7,518 bases of DNA, from assembly GCA_024278285.1 (NCBI GenBank), contig JAJRTM010000022.1:1-7518 (forward strand), written 5' to 3'. Source of the DNA: Planctomycetota bacterium (GTDB lineage: Bacteria > Planctomycetota > Planctomycetia > Planctomycetales > Planctomycetaceae). The stretch's first letter is position 1. Each line of letters opens with the position of its first letter. The notes beneath the pieces were generated by a model. That model was not told where the DNA came from. It worked only from the letters and a program-made list of their open reading frames with translations, and ran no database searches. Made by a program: the position numbers and the translations under genes. Below, one piece after another: positions 1 to 6,335 of the stretch.

Positions 1-72
1 CAGCGATCCAAAATGTGAAAGCAAGTCCTCAACATCAATTTCAAATTCCCGATTTTTCATTGCCGCCATCAT
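1..72 (-). CDS. N-terminal fragment of an unrecognised protein (runs off the left edge)
   Basis: Reading the minus strand from 72 gives 24 uninterrupted codons to the window edge, starting MMAAMKNREFEIDVEDLL. The case for a real gene is the upstream signal: a full AAGGAGG Shine-Dalgarno at 83-77, 4 nt before the ATG at 72 and 7 nt before the ATG at 69. The second ATG has the more usual spacing and may be the true start. A third in-frame ATG lies at 60. A candidate sigma-70 promoter lies at 113-141. The visible residues are mildly acidic and match no family I recognise, so I assign no function. The rest of the gene is outside the window. Confidence 0.6.
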   Translation of the reverse strand, partial: MMAAMKNREFEIDVEDLLSHFGSL

Positions 73-75
73 CAA

Positions 76-83
76 TCCTCCTT
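76..83 (-). promoter_or_regulatory. Strong Shine-Dalgarno of the left-edge gene
   Basis: The minus strand reads AAGGAGGA, which matches the anti-SD core over seven bases. It sits 4-7 nt from two consecutive ATG codons (72 and 69). It is the only strong Shine-Dalgarno I see in this window; the other genes have weak ones or none. Confidence 0.7.
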
Positions 84-112
84 GAAGTTTGTTGAAACAT
101 TCCACAAGAAAA

Positions 113-141
113 ATGATAGCAACATCACTCACAATGCGCAA
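113..141 (-). promoter_or_regulatory. Candidate sigma-70 promoter for the left-edge gene
   Basis: On the minus strand, TTGCGC (141-136) is separated by 17 nt from TATCAT (118-113). The -10 box matches the consensus at 5 of 6 bases and the -35 box at 3 of 6. Transcription would start near 106, giving a leader of about 35 nt that includes the Shine-Dalgarno. This is a pattern match only. Confidence 0.4.
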
Positions 142-225
142 ACGCCCATCTTACCAATCCTTCCCAGTAGTGCGCGATGGCCCTGGGTTACCCCTGCTAT
201 CGGGACGAATTTTCATTTTTCATAA

Positions 226-441
226 CTATTCAATCGGTTCTATCTGAACAGAATCAGTGTAAAATGTAAAACTGCTCCTGTCGCCAAAATTTGTAAAATA
301 TGATTGCTCAATACAACCGGCAAAACCGCCTCGGACAGTTTTCCTATTCGTTACGCTGACCTGTATTCCTTTTCTGAATTCTTTCTGAACAACTTCTGCC
401 TCATCGAAAAGTCTGCTTTCTCCCGATCTCAATGAGGTCAT
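226..441 (-). CDS. Doubtful small hypothetical ORF, 71 aa
   Basis: From the ATG at 441 this minus-strand frame encodes 71 residues (MTSLRSGESRLFDEAEVV...) ending in TAG; a TTG five codons upstream (456) would give 76. The composition is protein-like, with an N-terminal charged stretch that could be helical and a C-terminal half rich in beta formers (FTFYTDSVQIEPIE). I recognise no family. Against it: there is no Shine-Dalgarno, the ORF is short, and its ATG lies in the palindrome TCATGA, which also supplies the likely plus-strand ATG (440) of the FtsQ-like gene. That leaves no room for two divergent promoters. It may be a remnant or a chance ORF. If it is not real, bases 73-439 hold nothing but the promoter and Shine-Dalgarno of the left-edge gene. 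Confidence 0.25.
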   Translation of the reverse strand: MTSLRSGESRLFDEAEVVQKEFRKGIQVSVTNRKTVRGGFAGCIEQSYFTNFGDRSSFTFYTDSVQIEPIE

Positions 442-505
442 GAAAAGTTCCAGCAAATTGAAAAAGAAAAAAAAGTCTCTTCCCCCAAAGGTTGGAAGCG
501 GTTGC
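440..505 (+). other. Probable true 5' end of the FtsQ-like gene, out of frame, with an A8 slippery tract
   Basis: An ATG at 440 opens a frame reading MKSSSKLKKKKKSLPPK and stopping at TAA 524-526. The FtsQ-like frame of 502-1389 is the -1 frame relative to it. That frame is open from just after a TGA at 433-435 but has no ATG, GTG or TTG before 502. The ATG frame contains A8 (467-474), and the heptamer A-AAA-AAG (469-475) is in the codon phase required for -1 slippage; it is the heptamer known from E. coli dnaX. Slipping there, or one extra A, gives MKSSSKLKKKKK followed by VSSPKGWKRLLFDPRV. That is a basic cytoplasmic tail leading directly into the membrane helix and gives a protein of 316 aa. 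It could be programmed frameshifting, transcriptional slippage, or a homopolymer sequencing error. Confidence 0.55.
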
Positions 506-1389
506 TGTTCGATCCTCGTGTATTAACACTATTGGGACTGCTTTGCTTTCTTCCGCTGGTGGTCAGTGTTGCCGGGAAATTTGGAGGCAGCCTGCTTGAA
601 GAGCAACGCTTTCAGGTAACTCGGGACTCGTTCCAGATTAATGAATCGCCAGAAGGAGTTCCGAATGACATTCTTGCTCGTATTTGGCGTGAAGCAAAAT
701 TGCCCGAAGAGTTCTCTATTTTAGAGCCGGGCTTATCAAAAAAACTAGGCGAAGCATTCGAGCAATCGCCCTGGATTGCCAAAGTAAAACATCTGGAATT
801 AAAGCCTGCTTCGGTCATAAAAGTGGAATTGGAATATCGTGTGCCAGTCGCTTTGGTGAAAAGTGCGCACGGGTATTTTCCGATTGATCGAGATGGCGTG
901 CTGCTTCCGCCGGCTGATTTTTCAGCTGATGATCTAGCGAGATATCCGCTTATTGTCAGTCCGCGAAGTAATCCGCAAGGGCCTGCAGGTACACATTGGG
1001 GAGATCTTTCCATTTGGGGAGCTGCCCGGCTGGCGGAAATTTTAACGCCCGATCATCAATTAAATACTTACTGGAATAAATACGATTTAGCCAGCATTCA
1101 ATTTTCCGGCGAGGTCAATTTGCTCAACGCTTCTCCCGATCAACTCCGGCGAGTCACTTATCGATTAGTCACCAAAAAGGGAAGCGAAATCATCTGGGGA
1201 ATCGCTCCGGAAATTCCCGATCCTGCAGAACCAGATGCAGAAACGAAACTGAAAAGACTGGCTCTCTATTTTCAAAACATCGGCGGGACAACCGCAGGGC
1301 AAAAACCTGTCGAAATCGATCTGCGCCGCTGGAAAAACATCGCCCGCCGCCCACTGCCGGAATCTTCTGAGCGAACAACATTGCAATGA
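502..1389 (+). CDS. FtsQ-like membrane-anchored POTRA-domain protein
   Basis: Likely a bitopic envelope protein of the FtsQ/DivIB type, which in other bacteria bridges the division complex in the periplasm. Numbered from the TTG at 502 (295 aa), residues about 7-25 form one hydrophobic helix. Residues 75-119 show the POTRA pattern, with a helix followed by SPWIAKVKHLELKP and VELEYRVPVALV, the FtsQ-style strand and R-x-P-V-A motif. YFPIDRDGVLLPP (125-137) matches the strand and D-x-x-G turn that follow the POTRA in FtsQ. The C-terminal part ends with a helix and VEIDLRRWKNIARRP, resembling the FtsQ beta-domain end. The TTG is a poor start: it has no good Shine-Dalgarno and removes the basic tail GWKRLL encoded just upstream. 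The real start is more likely the ATG at 440, joined through a frameshift. No mur or fts genes are next to it. A more general POTRA protein is the alternative. Confidence 0.7.
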   Translation: MLFDPRVLTLLGLLCFLPLVVSVAGKFGGSLLEEQRFQVTRDSFQINESPEGVPNDILARIWREAKLPEEFSILEPGLSKKLGEAFEQSPWIAKVKHLELKPASVIKVELEYRVPVALVKSAHGYFPIDRDGVLLPPADFSADDLARYPLIVSPRSNPQGPAGTHWGDLSIWGAARLAEILTPDHQLNTYWNKYDLASIQFSGEVNLLNASPDQLRRVTYRLVTKKGSEIIWGIAPEIPDPAEPDAETKLKRLALYFQNIGGTTAGQKPVEIDLRRWKNIARRPLPESSERTTLQ

Positions 1390-1450
1390 GATACAGTTGC
1401 ACTGCTTACGTTGATCGTATCGAAAAGATGCCTGTATTATTAACGGTAAA

Positions 1451-1473
1451 AGTTTGCGAACGGCTCGCAAATT
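1451..1473 (+). terminator. Hairpin downstream of the FtsQ-like gene, possible weak terminator
   Basis: TTTGCGA (1453-1459) and TCGCAAA (1465-1471) form a 7-bp perfect stem with a 5-nt loop. It can be extended to 9 bp with one G-U pair. It lies 62 nt after the stop codon. It is followed by TATAG rather than a T-run, so intrinsic termination would be inefficient. It could instead be an mRNA-end stabiliser. Confidence 0.3.
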
Positions 1474-1565
1474 ATAGAAAAGTATCAGTTTGGTTACGGC
1501 TATCAGAATGAACCAGCCGTGCTGGGCTCCTATTGATATTAATCCCTGTTCTTAGATTCCAACCC

Positions 1566-1595
1566 TTGACATCACTTGTTCGCTCTCCTCAAAAT
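1566..1595 (+). promoter_or_regulatory. Weak candidate promoter upstream of the FHA gene
   Basis: A perfect TTGACA (1566-1571) is followed 18 nt later by CAAAAT (1590-1595), a -10 match of 4 of 6. TACAAT at 1602-1607 is a better -10 box, but it is 30 nt from that -35. The rest of 1390-1653 holds no gene that I can support. Confidence 0.25.
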
Positions 1596-1653
1596 AGATG
1601 ATACAATTCTCAATCAGTTTTCCAGGGGTCAATAGAGAAACGGTATTCACTTT

Positions 1654-2088
1654 ATGCAAGCCAGACTTATCCCGCTCGAAAAAGGGCGGCCCGTTGAAAT
1701 TACCAAAGATGTGACCATTGTCGGTCGCAAGCAGGGAGTCTGCGATTTGGCGATTGATCATCCCAGCATCTCAAAAATACATTGCGCGATCGCGCGAACC
1801 GATGGCCTGTTATTCATCCGCGATCTTGGCAGCACCAACGGAACGAAAGTGAACGGTCAGCGGGTTCTGCGAGGAGCCATTCTTCCTGGCGACGAACTGG
1901 CATTTGCAAAAGTAAAATTTCGCGTTTTCATGGGGCCGGACAATCCCGATGAAGTTTCTTCGAGCGAAAAAACAGAAGTCATCTCACACGACCCGGCTAC
2001 AGTCGATCCCGATGAATTCGAATTCGAATTCGACAGCGATTCAGATGACAGCCCCGGATTTCTAAAAATGCTGGGCGATGATGATTAG
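1654..2088 (+). CDS. FHA-domain phosphothreonine-binding protein with an acidic tail
   Basis: A small (144 aa) cytoplasmic protein made of one forkhead-associated domain, about residues 5-94. FHA domains bind phosphothreonine peptides, typically made by Ser/Thr kinases. The conserved positions are present: GR at 24-25, the S-x-x-H motif (S40, H43), TNG with N62, and VNG at 66-68. There is no second domain. Instead residues 95-144 are very acidic and low in complexity (EFEFEFDSDSDD), ending GFLKMLGDDD. An S/T-rich segment around T107 (SSSEKTEV) could be a kinase target or an intramolecular ligand, as in GarA-type proteins; that is speculation. The ATG at 1654 fits the domain start, although no Shine-Dalgarno is visible. 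It lies 264 nt downstream of the FtsQ-like gene, so a separate transcript is possible. Its kinase partner is not in the window. Confidence 0.88.
   Translation: MQARLIPLEKGRPVEITKDVTIVGRKQGVCDLAIDHPSISKIHCAIARTDGLLFIRDLGSTNGTKVNGQRVLRGAILPGDELAFAKVKFRVFMGPDNPDEVSSSEKTEVISHDPATVDPDEFEFEFDSDSDDSPGFLKMLGDDD
2014..2031 (+). repeat. Three tandem copies of GAATTC inside the FHA gene
   Basis: Three uninterrupted 6-bp units encode EFEFEF in the acidic tail of the FHA protein. The unit keeps the frame, so gain or loss of copies would only change the tail by two residues each time. Confidence 0.9.
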
Positions 2089-2124
2089 CATCGGTTAAAC
2101 ATTAACTGTCAGGTATTCTGTTTT

Positions 2125-2226
2125 GTAAGCGGCAAGGCGCTAGCCGCCGGTCTTCACGGAAAGATACATCAATCGCAAATAAGATAAGCAAGACGCAATA
2201 CCGGCGGCTAGCGCCTTGCCGCTTAC
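2125..2226. repeat. 102-bp inverted-repeat element with perfect 27-bp arms
   Basis: The left arm 2125-2151 (starting GTAAGCGGCAAGGCGC) is the exact reverse complement of the right arm 2200-2226, with a 48-bp AT-richer loop. It lies between the FHA gene (stop at 2088) and the aldo/keto reductase promoter (from 2243). The arms are GC-rich compared with their surroundings. No T-run follows, so it is not a classical terminator, though such a stem could hinder RNA polymerase or protect mRNA ends. The layout, two REP-like units head to head, resembles a REPIN or small MITE. From memory, arms of this kind recur in planctomycete genomes, but I cannot verify that here. Confidence 0.85.
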
Positions 2227-2242
2227 TTTACTCTCCTTACAA

Positions 2243-2271
2243 TTGAGTTTGTAACATACGACAGTTATTGT
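2243..2271 (+). promoter_or_regulatory. Candidate sigma-70 promoter of the aldo/keto reductase gene
   Basis: TTGAGT (2243-2248), a 17-nt spacer and TATTGT (2266-2271), each 4 of 6 to the consensus. A start near 2278 would leave a leader of about 54 nt before the ATG at 2332. This argues against the TTG at 2272 as the translation start. Confidence 0.4.
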
Positions 2272-2331
2272 TTGAACGGTGCTCACTCATCTGATTCCGG
2301 CTACGCTTGGATAGAGAATAGCGACAGAGTC

Positions 2332-3093
2332 ATGCAAAAAGTTTCTTTAGGAAATACGGGATTGGAAGTTAGTCCGATTGGTTTTGGTGCATTCAAAATT
2401 GGACGGAATCAGAAGACAAAATATCCTGCCGGGTATGCACTGCCCAGTGACCTGGAATCTGAACGACTTCTTAATACGGTGCTTGACATGGGGATTTGTC
2501 TGGTCGACACCGCCCCCGCTTACGGCATCAGTGAGCAGCGAATCGGAAACGCGATTTCACATCGTCGTGATGAATTTGTTCTGGCGACAAAATCGGGGGA
2601 ATGCTTTGAAGAAGGAGAATCGATTTACGATTACTCTGCCCAGGCAACGCGAACCAGTATCGAGCGAAGTCTCAAGCGGCTTAAAACAGATCTGCTCGAT
2701 ATCGTTTATATTCATTCTGATGGGCGCGATGAATGGGTTCAGAAACAGACCGATGTTGTCGAAACGCTCCAGCGGTTCAAAGAGCAGGGAGTGATCCGCC
2801 ATCTTGGTTTTTCGGGGAAAGAGGCGAAAGGTGCAGAGTTGGCGATGAGTTGGGCAGACGTGTTAATGGTGGAGTATCACAGTGAAGATACGAGCCATCA
2901 GCAGGTAATGAAAAAAGCAGCCGGCAAGGGGATGGGCGTGATTGTTAAAAAAGGATTAGCCTCTGGGCATTTACCAGCCGACGAAGCAATTCGTTTTGTG
3001 CTGGGCAATCCCGATGTGCATTCCATGGTGATCGGCGGATTAAACGAAAAACACCTGCATAACAATTGTGATGTCGCCAGTTCGGTTCGATGA
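2332..3093 (+). CDS. Aldo/keto reductase family oxidoreductase
   Basis: A 253-aa NAD(P)H-dependent aldo/keto reductase with the (beta/alpha)8 barrel of the family, presumably cytoplasmic. It opens with the typical [19 protein letters not shown]. The four catalytic residues are in place: D59 and Y64 in [17 protein letters not shown]87 in LATKSG, and H128 in [17 protein letters not shown] (155-163) and the C-terminal [10 protein letters not shown], part of the cofactor-binding end, are also typical. It is at the short end for the family (often 280-330 aa), and the closing segment is compact, but nothing essential looks missing. I chose the ATG at 2332 because homologues begin close to the first strand; a TTG at 2272 would add 20 atypical residues and overlaps a promoter. 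The substrate cannot be told from sequence; sugar-aldose dehydrogenase-like members are the nearest in appearance. It converges with the sulfatase gene, and I see no terminator in the 31-nt gap. Confidence 0.92.
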   Translation: MQKVSLGNTGLEVSPIGFGAFKIGRNQKTKYPAGYALPSDLESERLLNTVLDMGICLVDTAPAYGISEQRIGNAISHRRDEFVLATKSGECFEEGESIYDYSAQATRTSIERSLKRLKTDLLDIVYIHSDGRDEWVQKQTDVVETLQRFKEQGVIRHLGFSGKEAKGAELAMSWADVLMVEYHSEDTSHQQVMKKAAGKGMGVIVKKGLASGHLPADEAIRFVLGNPDVHSMVIGGLNEKHLHNNCDVASSVR

Positions 3094-3124
3094 AAATAAT
3101 CTCGCCTGTACTGTCGATGCTACT

Positions 3125-4642
3125 TCATTTCTTCTGTAGTTTTGTTTTACGTTCGATTTCCCGATAAATGGGTGTCCCGGATCCTGAACTGCCTGCCGCG
3201 GGTGGGACGTTAATTTTTGGAAGCCATTTTGCGTGTTCTGAAATAACCGTTGCGAATTGAGGCAGGTGCGCCAGGTTGGTGATTTCATCGGGATCTGTTT
3301 TGTGATCGTAGAGTTCTTCCGAGCCATCATCGTAGCGAATATATCGCCAACGCTGTGAGCGGATCGAATGATTGTTCGGGCCGAATGTCGTGATGGCAGG
3401 TCGGCTCCATTCGGCTTTCGGATTGTTCAGAAGAGGCTGAAGACTGACTCCTTCGAGCTTTTTTTTGGAAGGAAGATTGCACAGTTCGATCAGTGTCGGA
3501 TACATATCGATTAACTCGACAGGGCGGTTGCATTGCACATTTTTCAGGCAGCCCGGTCCTGCAATAATAAGTGGCGAGCGGGCAGATTCCTCCCACAGCG
3601 ACCGCTTGGCCCAGCGTTGTTTTTCTCCCAGATGAAACCCGTGATCACTCCAGAGAACAATAATCGTATTTTCTGCCTCCCCACTACGTTCAAGTGCATC
3701 CAATGTAATGCCAACACAATGATCAACAAAGCTGATACACGCCAGGTAAGCCTGCACCGCGTGAGCAAATTCGCCATGTTCCAGAAACCAACGATGACGC
3801 GGAGCAACGCCACTAAGAGTTAATTTGATTGCATAATCTGAAATGTCATCGAGATCTCCCGTCGGGTTTTGCGGGAGTTTTAATTCTGCTTGGGGGTAAA
3901 GATCGAACCACTTTTGCGGAACATAAAGTGGAACATGAGGCAGAGAAAAACCGACCGCCATGAAAAAAGGCTTCTCTTTCTGGGCCAACTCTTCTAACCG
4001 AGTCGCTGCCCAGGTTGCTGTCAGATGATCGCGAACCTGTTCATCTTTTTCGGGCCATGCTCCCCAGTCCCACAGTTTCGATGAATTCGGCTTGTCGTAA
4101 CTAAGCTTCTTTTTCGGGCGGGAAGCACCGGAGCGGGCCGGGCTGATTTCATCAAACGAAGCTCGGTCGATATCACTCATTTTTCCATGAAATATTTTCC
4201 CACGGGTGATCGTGTAATAACCATGTTTTTGAAAATATTGAAACAGTGACTCGGCTGTTCGTGTTTTCTCGACACGGCGAAAATCTGGTCCCAGAAAATA
4301 AATCCCGGTTGTCGAAGGGCGTAATCCAGTGATGAGACTGGCACGGGACGGATTACAAATCGGCGCCTGGCACTGCGCATTCAAAAAAACGGTTCCTTGC
4401 CGAGCCAGTTTATCAATCGCAGGCGTTTTCACCTGCGGATGCCCGCCGTAACAGCCGACCCAATCGTTGAGGTCATCAATCGAAATAAACAGAACATTCG
4501 GCTTTTGAGAGGAAGCATCACTTCCCCGGCACGCAGAAGGGACAATCTGCAAACTGACCAACAAAATCATCCCGATTATCAACCGTGGCACAGAGACCAA
4601 TTGAAAGGTGTTCAATTGGAATGTTCGTCGTACAAATCGCAT
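3125..4642 (-). CDS. Exported type I sulfatase, iduronate-2-sulfatase-like
   Basis: A formylglycine-dependent sulfatase (505 aa) that hydrolyses sulfate esters, probably on sulfated polysaccharides. The N-terminus has basic residues and a hydrophobic stretch (about 21-35), consistent with a signal peptide. PSAC at 35-38 is only a poor lipobox. The metal-binding SIDDLN (D56, D57) comes first. Then comes the signature CNPSRASLITG, with C96 as the residue converted to formylglycine and R100 supporting it. Further family residues are K149 and H152 (GKIFH), H236 (SLPHVP), D333 and H334 (WSDHGFHLGEK) and K341. The C-terminal ELYDHKTDPDEITNLA is the usual sulfatase ending. Length and motifs fit the IDS-like S1 group that is expanded in planctomycetes. 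A maturase for C96 would be needed from elsewhere. The start at 4642 gives a plausible signal peptide; M25 is a weaker alternative. It is the last gene of a probable three-gene group, 50 nt after the hydrolase-like gene. Confidence 0.95.
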   Translation of the reverse strand: MRFVRRTFQLNTFQLVSVPRLIIGMILLVSLQIVPSACRGSDASSQKPNVLFISIDDLNDWVGCYGGHPQVKTPAIDKLARQGTVFLNAQCQAPICNPSRASLITGLRPSTTGIYFLGPDFRRVEKTRTAESLFQYFQKHGYYTITRGKIFHGKMSDIDRASFDEISPARSGASRPKKKLSYDKPNSSKLWDWGAWPEKDEQVRDHLTATWAATRLEELAQKEKPFFMAVGFSLPHVPLYVPQKWFDLYPQAELKLPQNPTGDLDDISDYAIKLTLSGVAPRHRWFLEHGEFAHAVQAYLACISFVDHCVGITLDALERSGEAENTIIVLWSDHGFHLGEKQRWAKRSLWEESARSPLIIAGPGCLKNVQCNRPVELIDMYPTLIELCNLPSKKKLEGVSLQPLLNNPKAEWSRPAITTFGPNNHSIRSQRWRYIRYDDGSEELYDHKTDPDEITNLAHLPQFATVISEHAKWLPKINVPPAAGSSGSGTPIYREIERKTKLQKK

Positions 4643-4661
4643 GAAATGGACACCTGTTTGA

Positions 4662-4688
4662 AACCGTTGGGATGATCTTCTAACGGTT
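4662..4688 (-). promoter_or_regulatory. Short inverted repeat between the hydrolase-like and sulfatase genes
   Basis: AACCGTT (4662-4668) and AACGGTT (4682-4688) are exact reverse complements with a 13-nt loop. They fill most of the 50-nt gap upstream of the sulfatase start. It could be a weak mRNA hairpin or an operator-like site; there is no T-run in either direction. Chance is possible. Confidence 0.25.
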
Positions 4689-4692
4689 AATA

Positions 4693-5484
4693 TTACTCCT
4701 TCTGATAGCTGGCGTAAATCGCATCCATGACAAACTGGTTAATTAATCGGCACGCTCCTGCTTCTGATTTTTTACGGGTATCAAGCTGAATTTGAACCCC
4801 GGCGTCATGCAGTAACTGTGAAAATGGTTTGATCCAGTTATTATTTTCGGATTCTGAATTGGAATTCGTCGTTGTCAATAACCCTCGCAGATGCCTGAGA
4901 AATCGGAAGTTTTTCAACGGTTGGTCGAGTAAGTTGTTGATCGGGTTGATCGCCAGAAAGCCCGCAAACTGTAGCGGGTGCGATAAAGTGAGTTGCATCG
5001 CCAGCGAGGCACCTTCTGCGAACCCGGCCAGATAAATTCTCTCTGGATGAATGTTCGCCTGCAAATTAAACTCGACTAATTCTTCCTGAATATGACTCAG
5101 TAACTGATCGCAGCAGATGCCTTTTGTGCGATCAAATTGTTCAAGAGAAATTTCCAGCCCCAGATAATTTTGATTGCTGATCAAAGGCATCTGTTCCTGA
5201 AAACTGCGTGAGGATGAACTGCGATCATGCAGCCAGATGATTAACGGATAGGCGTATTTAGGTTCATAGTTATTGGGGAAGTAAAACGTATCTGGCGTGA
5301 GCAGATTTTTGGGCAGTCCCAGATCTTCCTCGGTAATTTCTTCTTGAGTATTGCCAAGGATGTCCTCTGGCTCTTCTTGCCAGGCAAGGGAGGCGAGTAA
5401 CTCTTTGATCGCTTCGGGATCGTACTTGGAATACGTTTGATGTGCAAAATGACGATGCCTCAAATCGAATTGAAAACGTTTCAT
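4693..5484 (-). CDS. Alpha/beta-hydrolase-fold protein, apparently catalytically degenerate
   Basis: The 263-aa protein follows the phospholipase/carboxylesterase (esterase D or dienelactone-hydrolase-like) pattern. A strand and loop PLIIWLHDRSSSS (80-92) sit where the oxyanion motif LHGxGG normally is. HPERIYLAGFAEGASLAMQL (146-165) is the nucleophile-elbow segment, followed by FAGFLAINP. However, the elbow normally reads GFSxG with a catalytic serine, and here position 156 is alanine (GFAEG). The oxyanion glycines are replaced (HDRSSS). The last third shows no recognisable Asp loop and no GH for the catalytic histidine. Residues 1-65 are a charged extension (QEEPEDILGNTQEEITEEDL) outside the fold. 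No signal peptide is seen, so it is probably cytoplasmic. I infer a pseudoenzyme, perhaps binding or regulatory. The frame is intact, so it is not a decayed gene. It lies between the amidase-like and sulfatase genes with gaps of 56 and 50 nt. Confidence 0.75.
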   Translation of the reverse strand: MKRFQFDLRHRHFAHQTYSKYDPEAIKELLASLAWQEEPEDILGNTQEEITEEDLGLPKNLLTPDTFYFPNNYEPKYAYPLIIWLHDRSSSSRSFQEQMPLISNQNYLGLEISLEQFDRTKGICCDQLLSHIQEELVEFNLQANIHPERIYLAGFAEGASLAMQLTLSHPLQFAGFLAINPINNLLDQPLKNFRFLRHLRGLLTTTNSNSESENNNWIKPFSQLLHDAGVQIQLDTRKKSEAGACRLINQFVMDAIYASYQKE

Positions 5485-5540
5485 AATAAAATCTACTTGT
5501 GTCTCGAAGTAAAAAGCCAGTGGAATTTCAAAAAATATAG

Positions 5541-6335
5541 TTATCGCAAACGATACCGATACCGGTGACGAACCCCGCGAGATCCTTTTGCCTGCGAAAA
5601 CAAATGCAGCGGGAAGTACTTGCCGGGGCAGTCTGTCGATTTCACACTTTTATGTGCCACGACATTGTTTGAATTAATTTCATGTTCTTTTTTTAACGCT
5701 TCCAATAATGTTTTCAATGAAGCCAACTGTTTTGGAGTCGGTTTTGTTTTATCGAAGTTTCCAATTAAACAAATTCCAATCCCCGCATTGTTATAGTTGG
5801 CGTTACCTGCGTGCGCCCCTTCAATTTGGTCGATCCAGCGAAATGTCTGCTCGACTTTTCCATCTTTCATACCGTTTCCATTACCAATCACAAAATGATA
5901 ACCGATCCCCCGCCACGGATTCCCTTTGCTGTCCACTCGCTGCAAATGTGCCTGATGAATCGAGGCAACACTTCCTTTGGGGGTCGCCGTATGATGCAGT
6001 ACAATATATTTCCAGACACGTTCATCCGCCTCCGGCTGCCAGGGGTTAGGAGGAACGTTTTTGAATGAACTTTCCTTCGGTTTTACAACTTGCGAATCTG
6101 ATTTTCTAAAACGTGAATTCAAAACTCGTGTCATATCAATCGGCGGGGGTGGCTGACGGTGCCGGGATACTGCATGTGATCGAGGCAACTGAGCCAACGT
6201 TTCCTGCCCATCAAGCAGTAACATCAAAGCAGCGATGGAAAAAATCGCCGCAAGGTTTCTATTTTGAAAAATTGTGATAGCCACAGATTCGACTGCCTCA
6301 CTTTCACGACGGCGTGAAATATGTTGAAAAGCCAT
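5541..6335 (-). CDS. N-acetylmuramoyl-L-alanine amidase-like protein (Amidase_2/PGRP), exported
   Basis: A 264-aa zinc amidase of the Amidase_2/PGRP fold, which cleaves the amide bond between MurNAc and the stem peptide of peptidoglycan or muropeptides. A hydrophobic segment at about 28-42 is a signal peptide or anchor. A proline-rich linker follows (QPPPPID). The catalytic domain runs from about 107 to 247. Zinc ligands fit as H114 (IVLHHTAT), H228 (VVAHKS) and C236 (STDCPGK). GYHFVIG (145-151), EGAHAG and [13 protein letters not shown] are typical of the family. T234, two residues before the cysteine, is the residue seen in amidase-active PGRPs, whereas T7 lysozyme has lysine. The C-terminus is very basic ([12 protein letters not shown]), perhaps for wall or polyanion contact. 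The ATG at 6335 has no Shine-Dalgarno. A GTG at 6284 would give a more conventional signal peptide and has GAGG 11 nt upstream. It is probably the first gene of the group, behind the promoter at 6399-6427. Confidence 0.9.
   Translation of the reverse strand: MAFQHISRRRESEAVESVAITIFQNRNLAAIFSIAALMLLLDGQETLAQLPRSHAVSRHRQPPPPIDMTRVLNSRFRKSDSQVVKPKESSFKNVPPNPWQPEADERVWKYIVLHHTATPKGSVASIHQAHLQRVDSKGNPWRGIGYHFVIGNGNGMKDGKVEQTFRWIDQIEGAHAGNANYNNAGIGICLIGNFDKTKPTPKQLASLKTLLEALKKEHEINSNNVVAHKSVKSTDCPGKYFPLHLFSQAKGSRGVRHRYRYRLR

Noticed and set aside
612..1013. Minus-strand open frame of 133 codons inside the FtsQ-like gene
   Set aside because: It is fully antisense to a frame with clear POTRA/FtsQ features; its composition (rich in Ser, Arg and Pro) is typical of a shadow frame and it has no start signals.
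1495..1530. ACGGCT...AGCCGT inverted repeat upstream of the FHA gene
   Set aside because: It has only 6-bp arms with a long loop; this is expected by chance at this scale.
2125..2226. The inverted repeat as an intrinsic terminator
   Set aside because: The 48-nt loop and the lack of a T-run on either strand do not fit a classical Rho-independent terminator.
2125..2226. The repeats at 2125-2226 and 6674-6826 as CRISPR or insertion-sequence ends
   Set aside because: The arms are inverted, not direct, with no spacer array, and no transposase frame lies between or near them.
2272..2331. Upstream TTG start of the aldo/keto reductase
   Set aside because: It adds 20 residues ([13 protein letters not shown]...) that are not typical of the family and would begin inside the probable -10 region; the ATG at 2332 gives the standard N-terminus.
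3544..3813. Open frames on both strands inside the sulfatase gene
   Set aside because: They overlap a strongly supported sulfatase with all its catalytic motifs and show no family features of their own.
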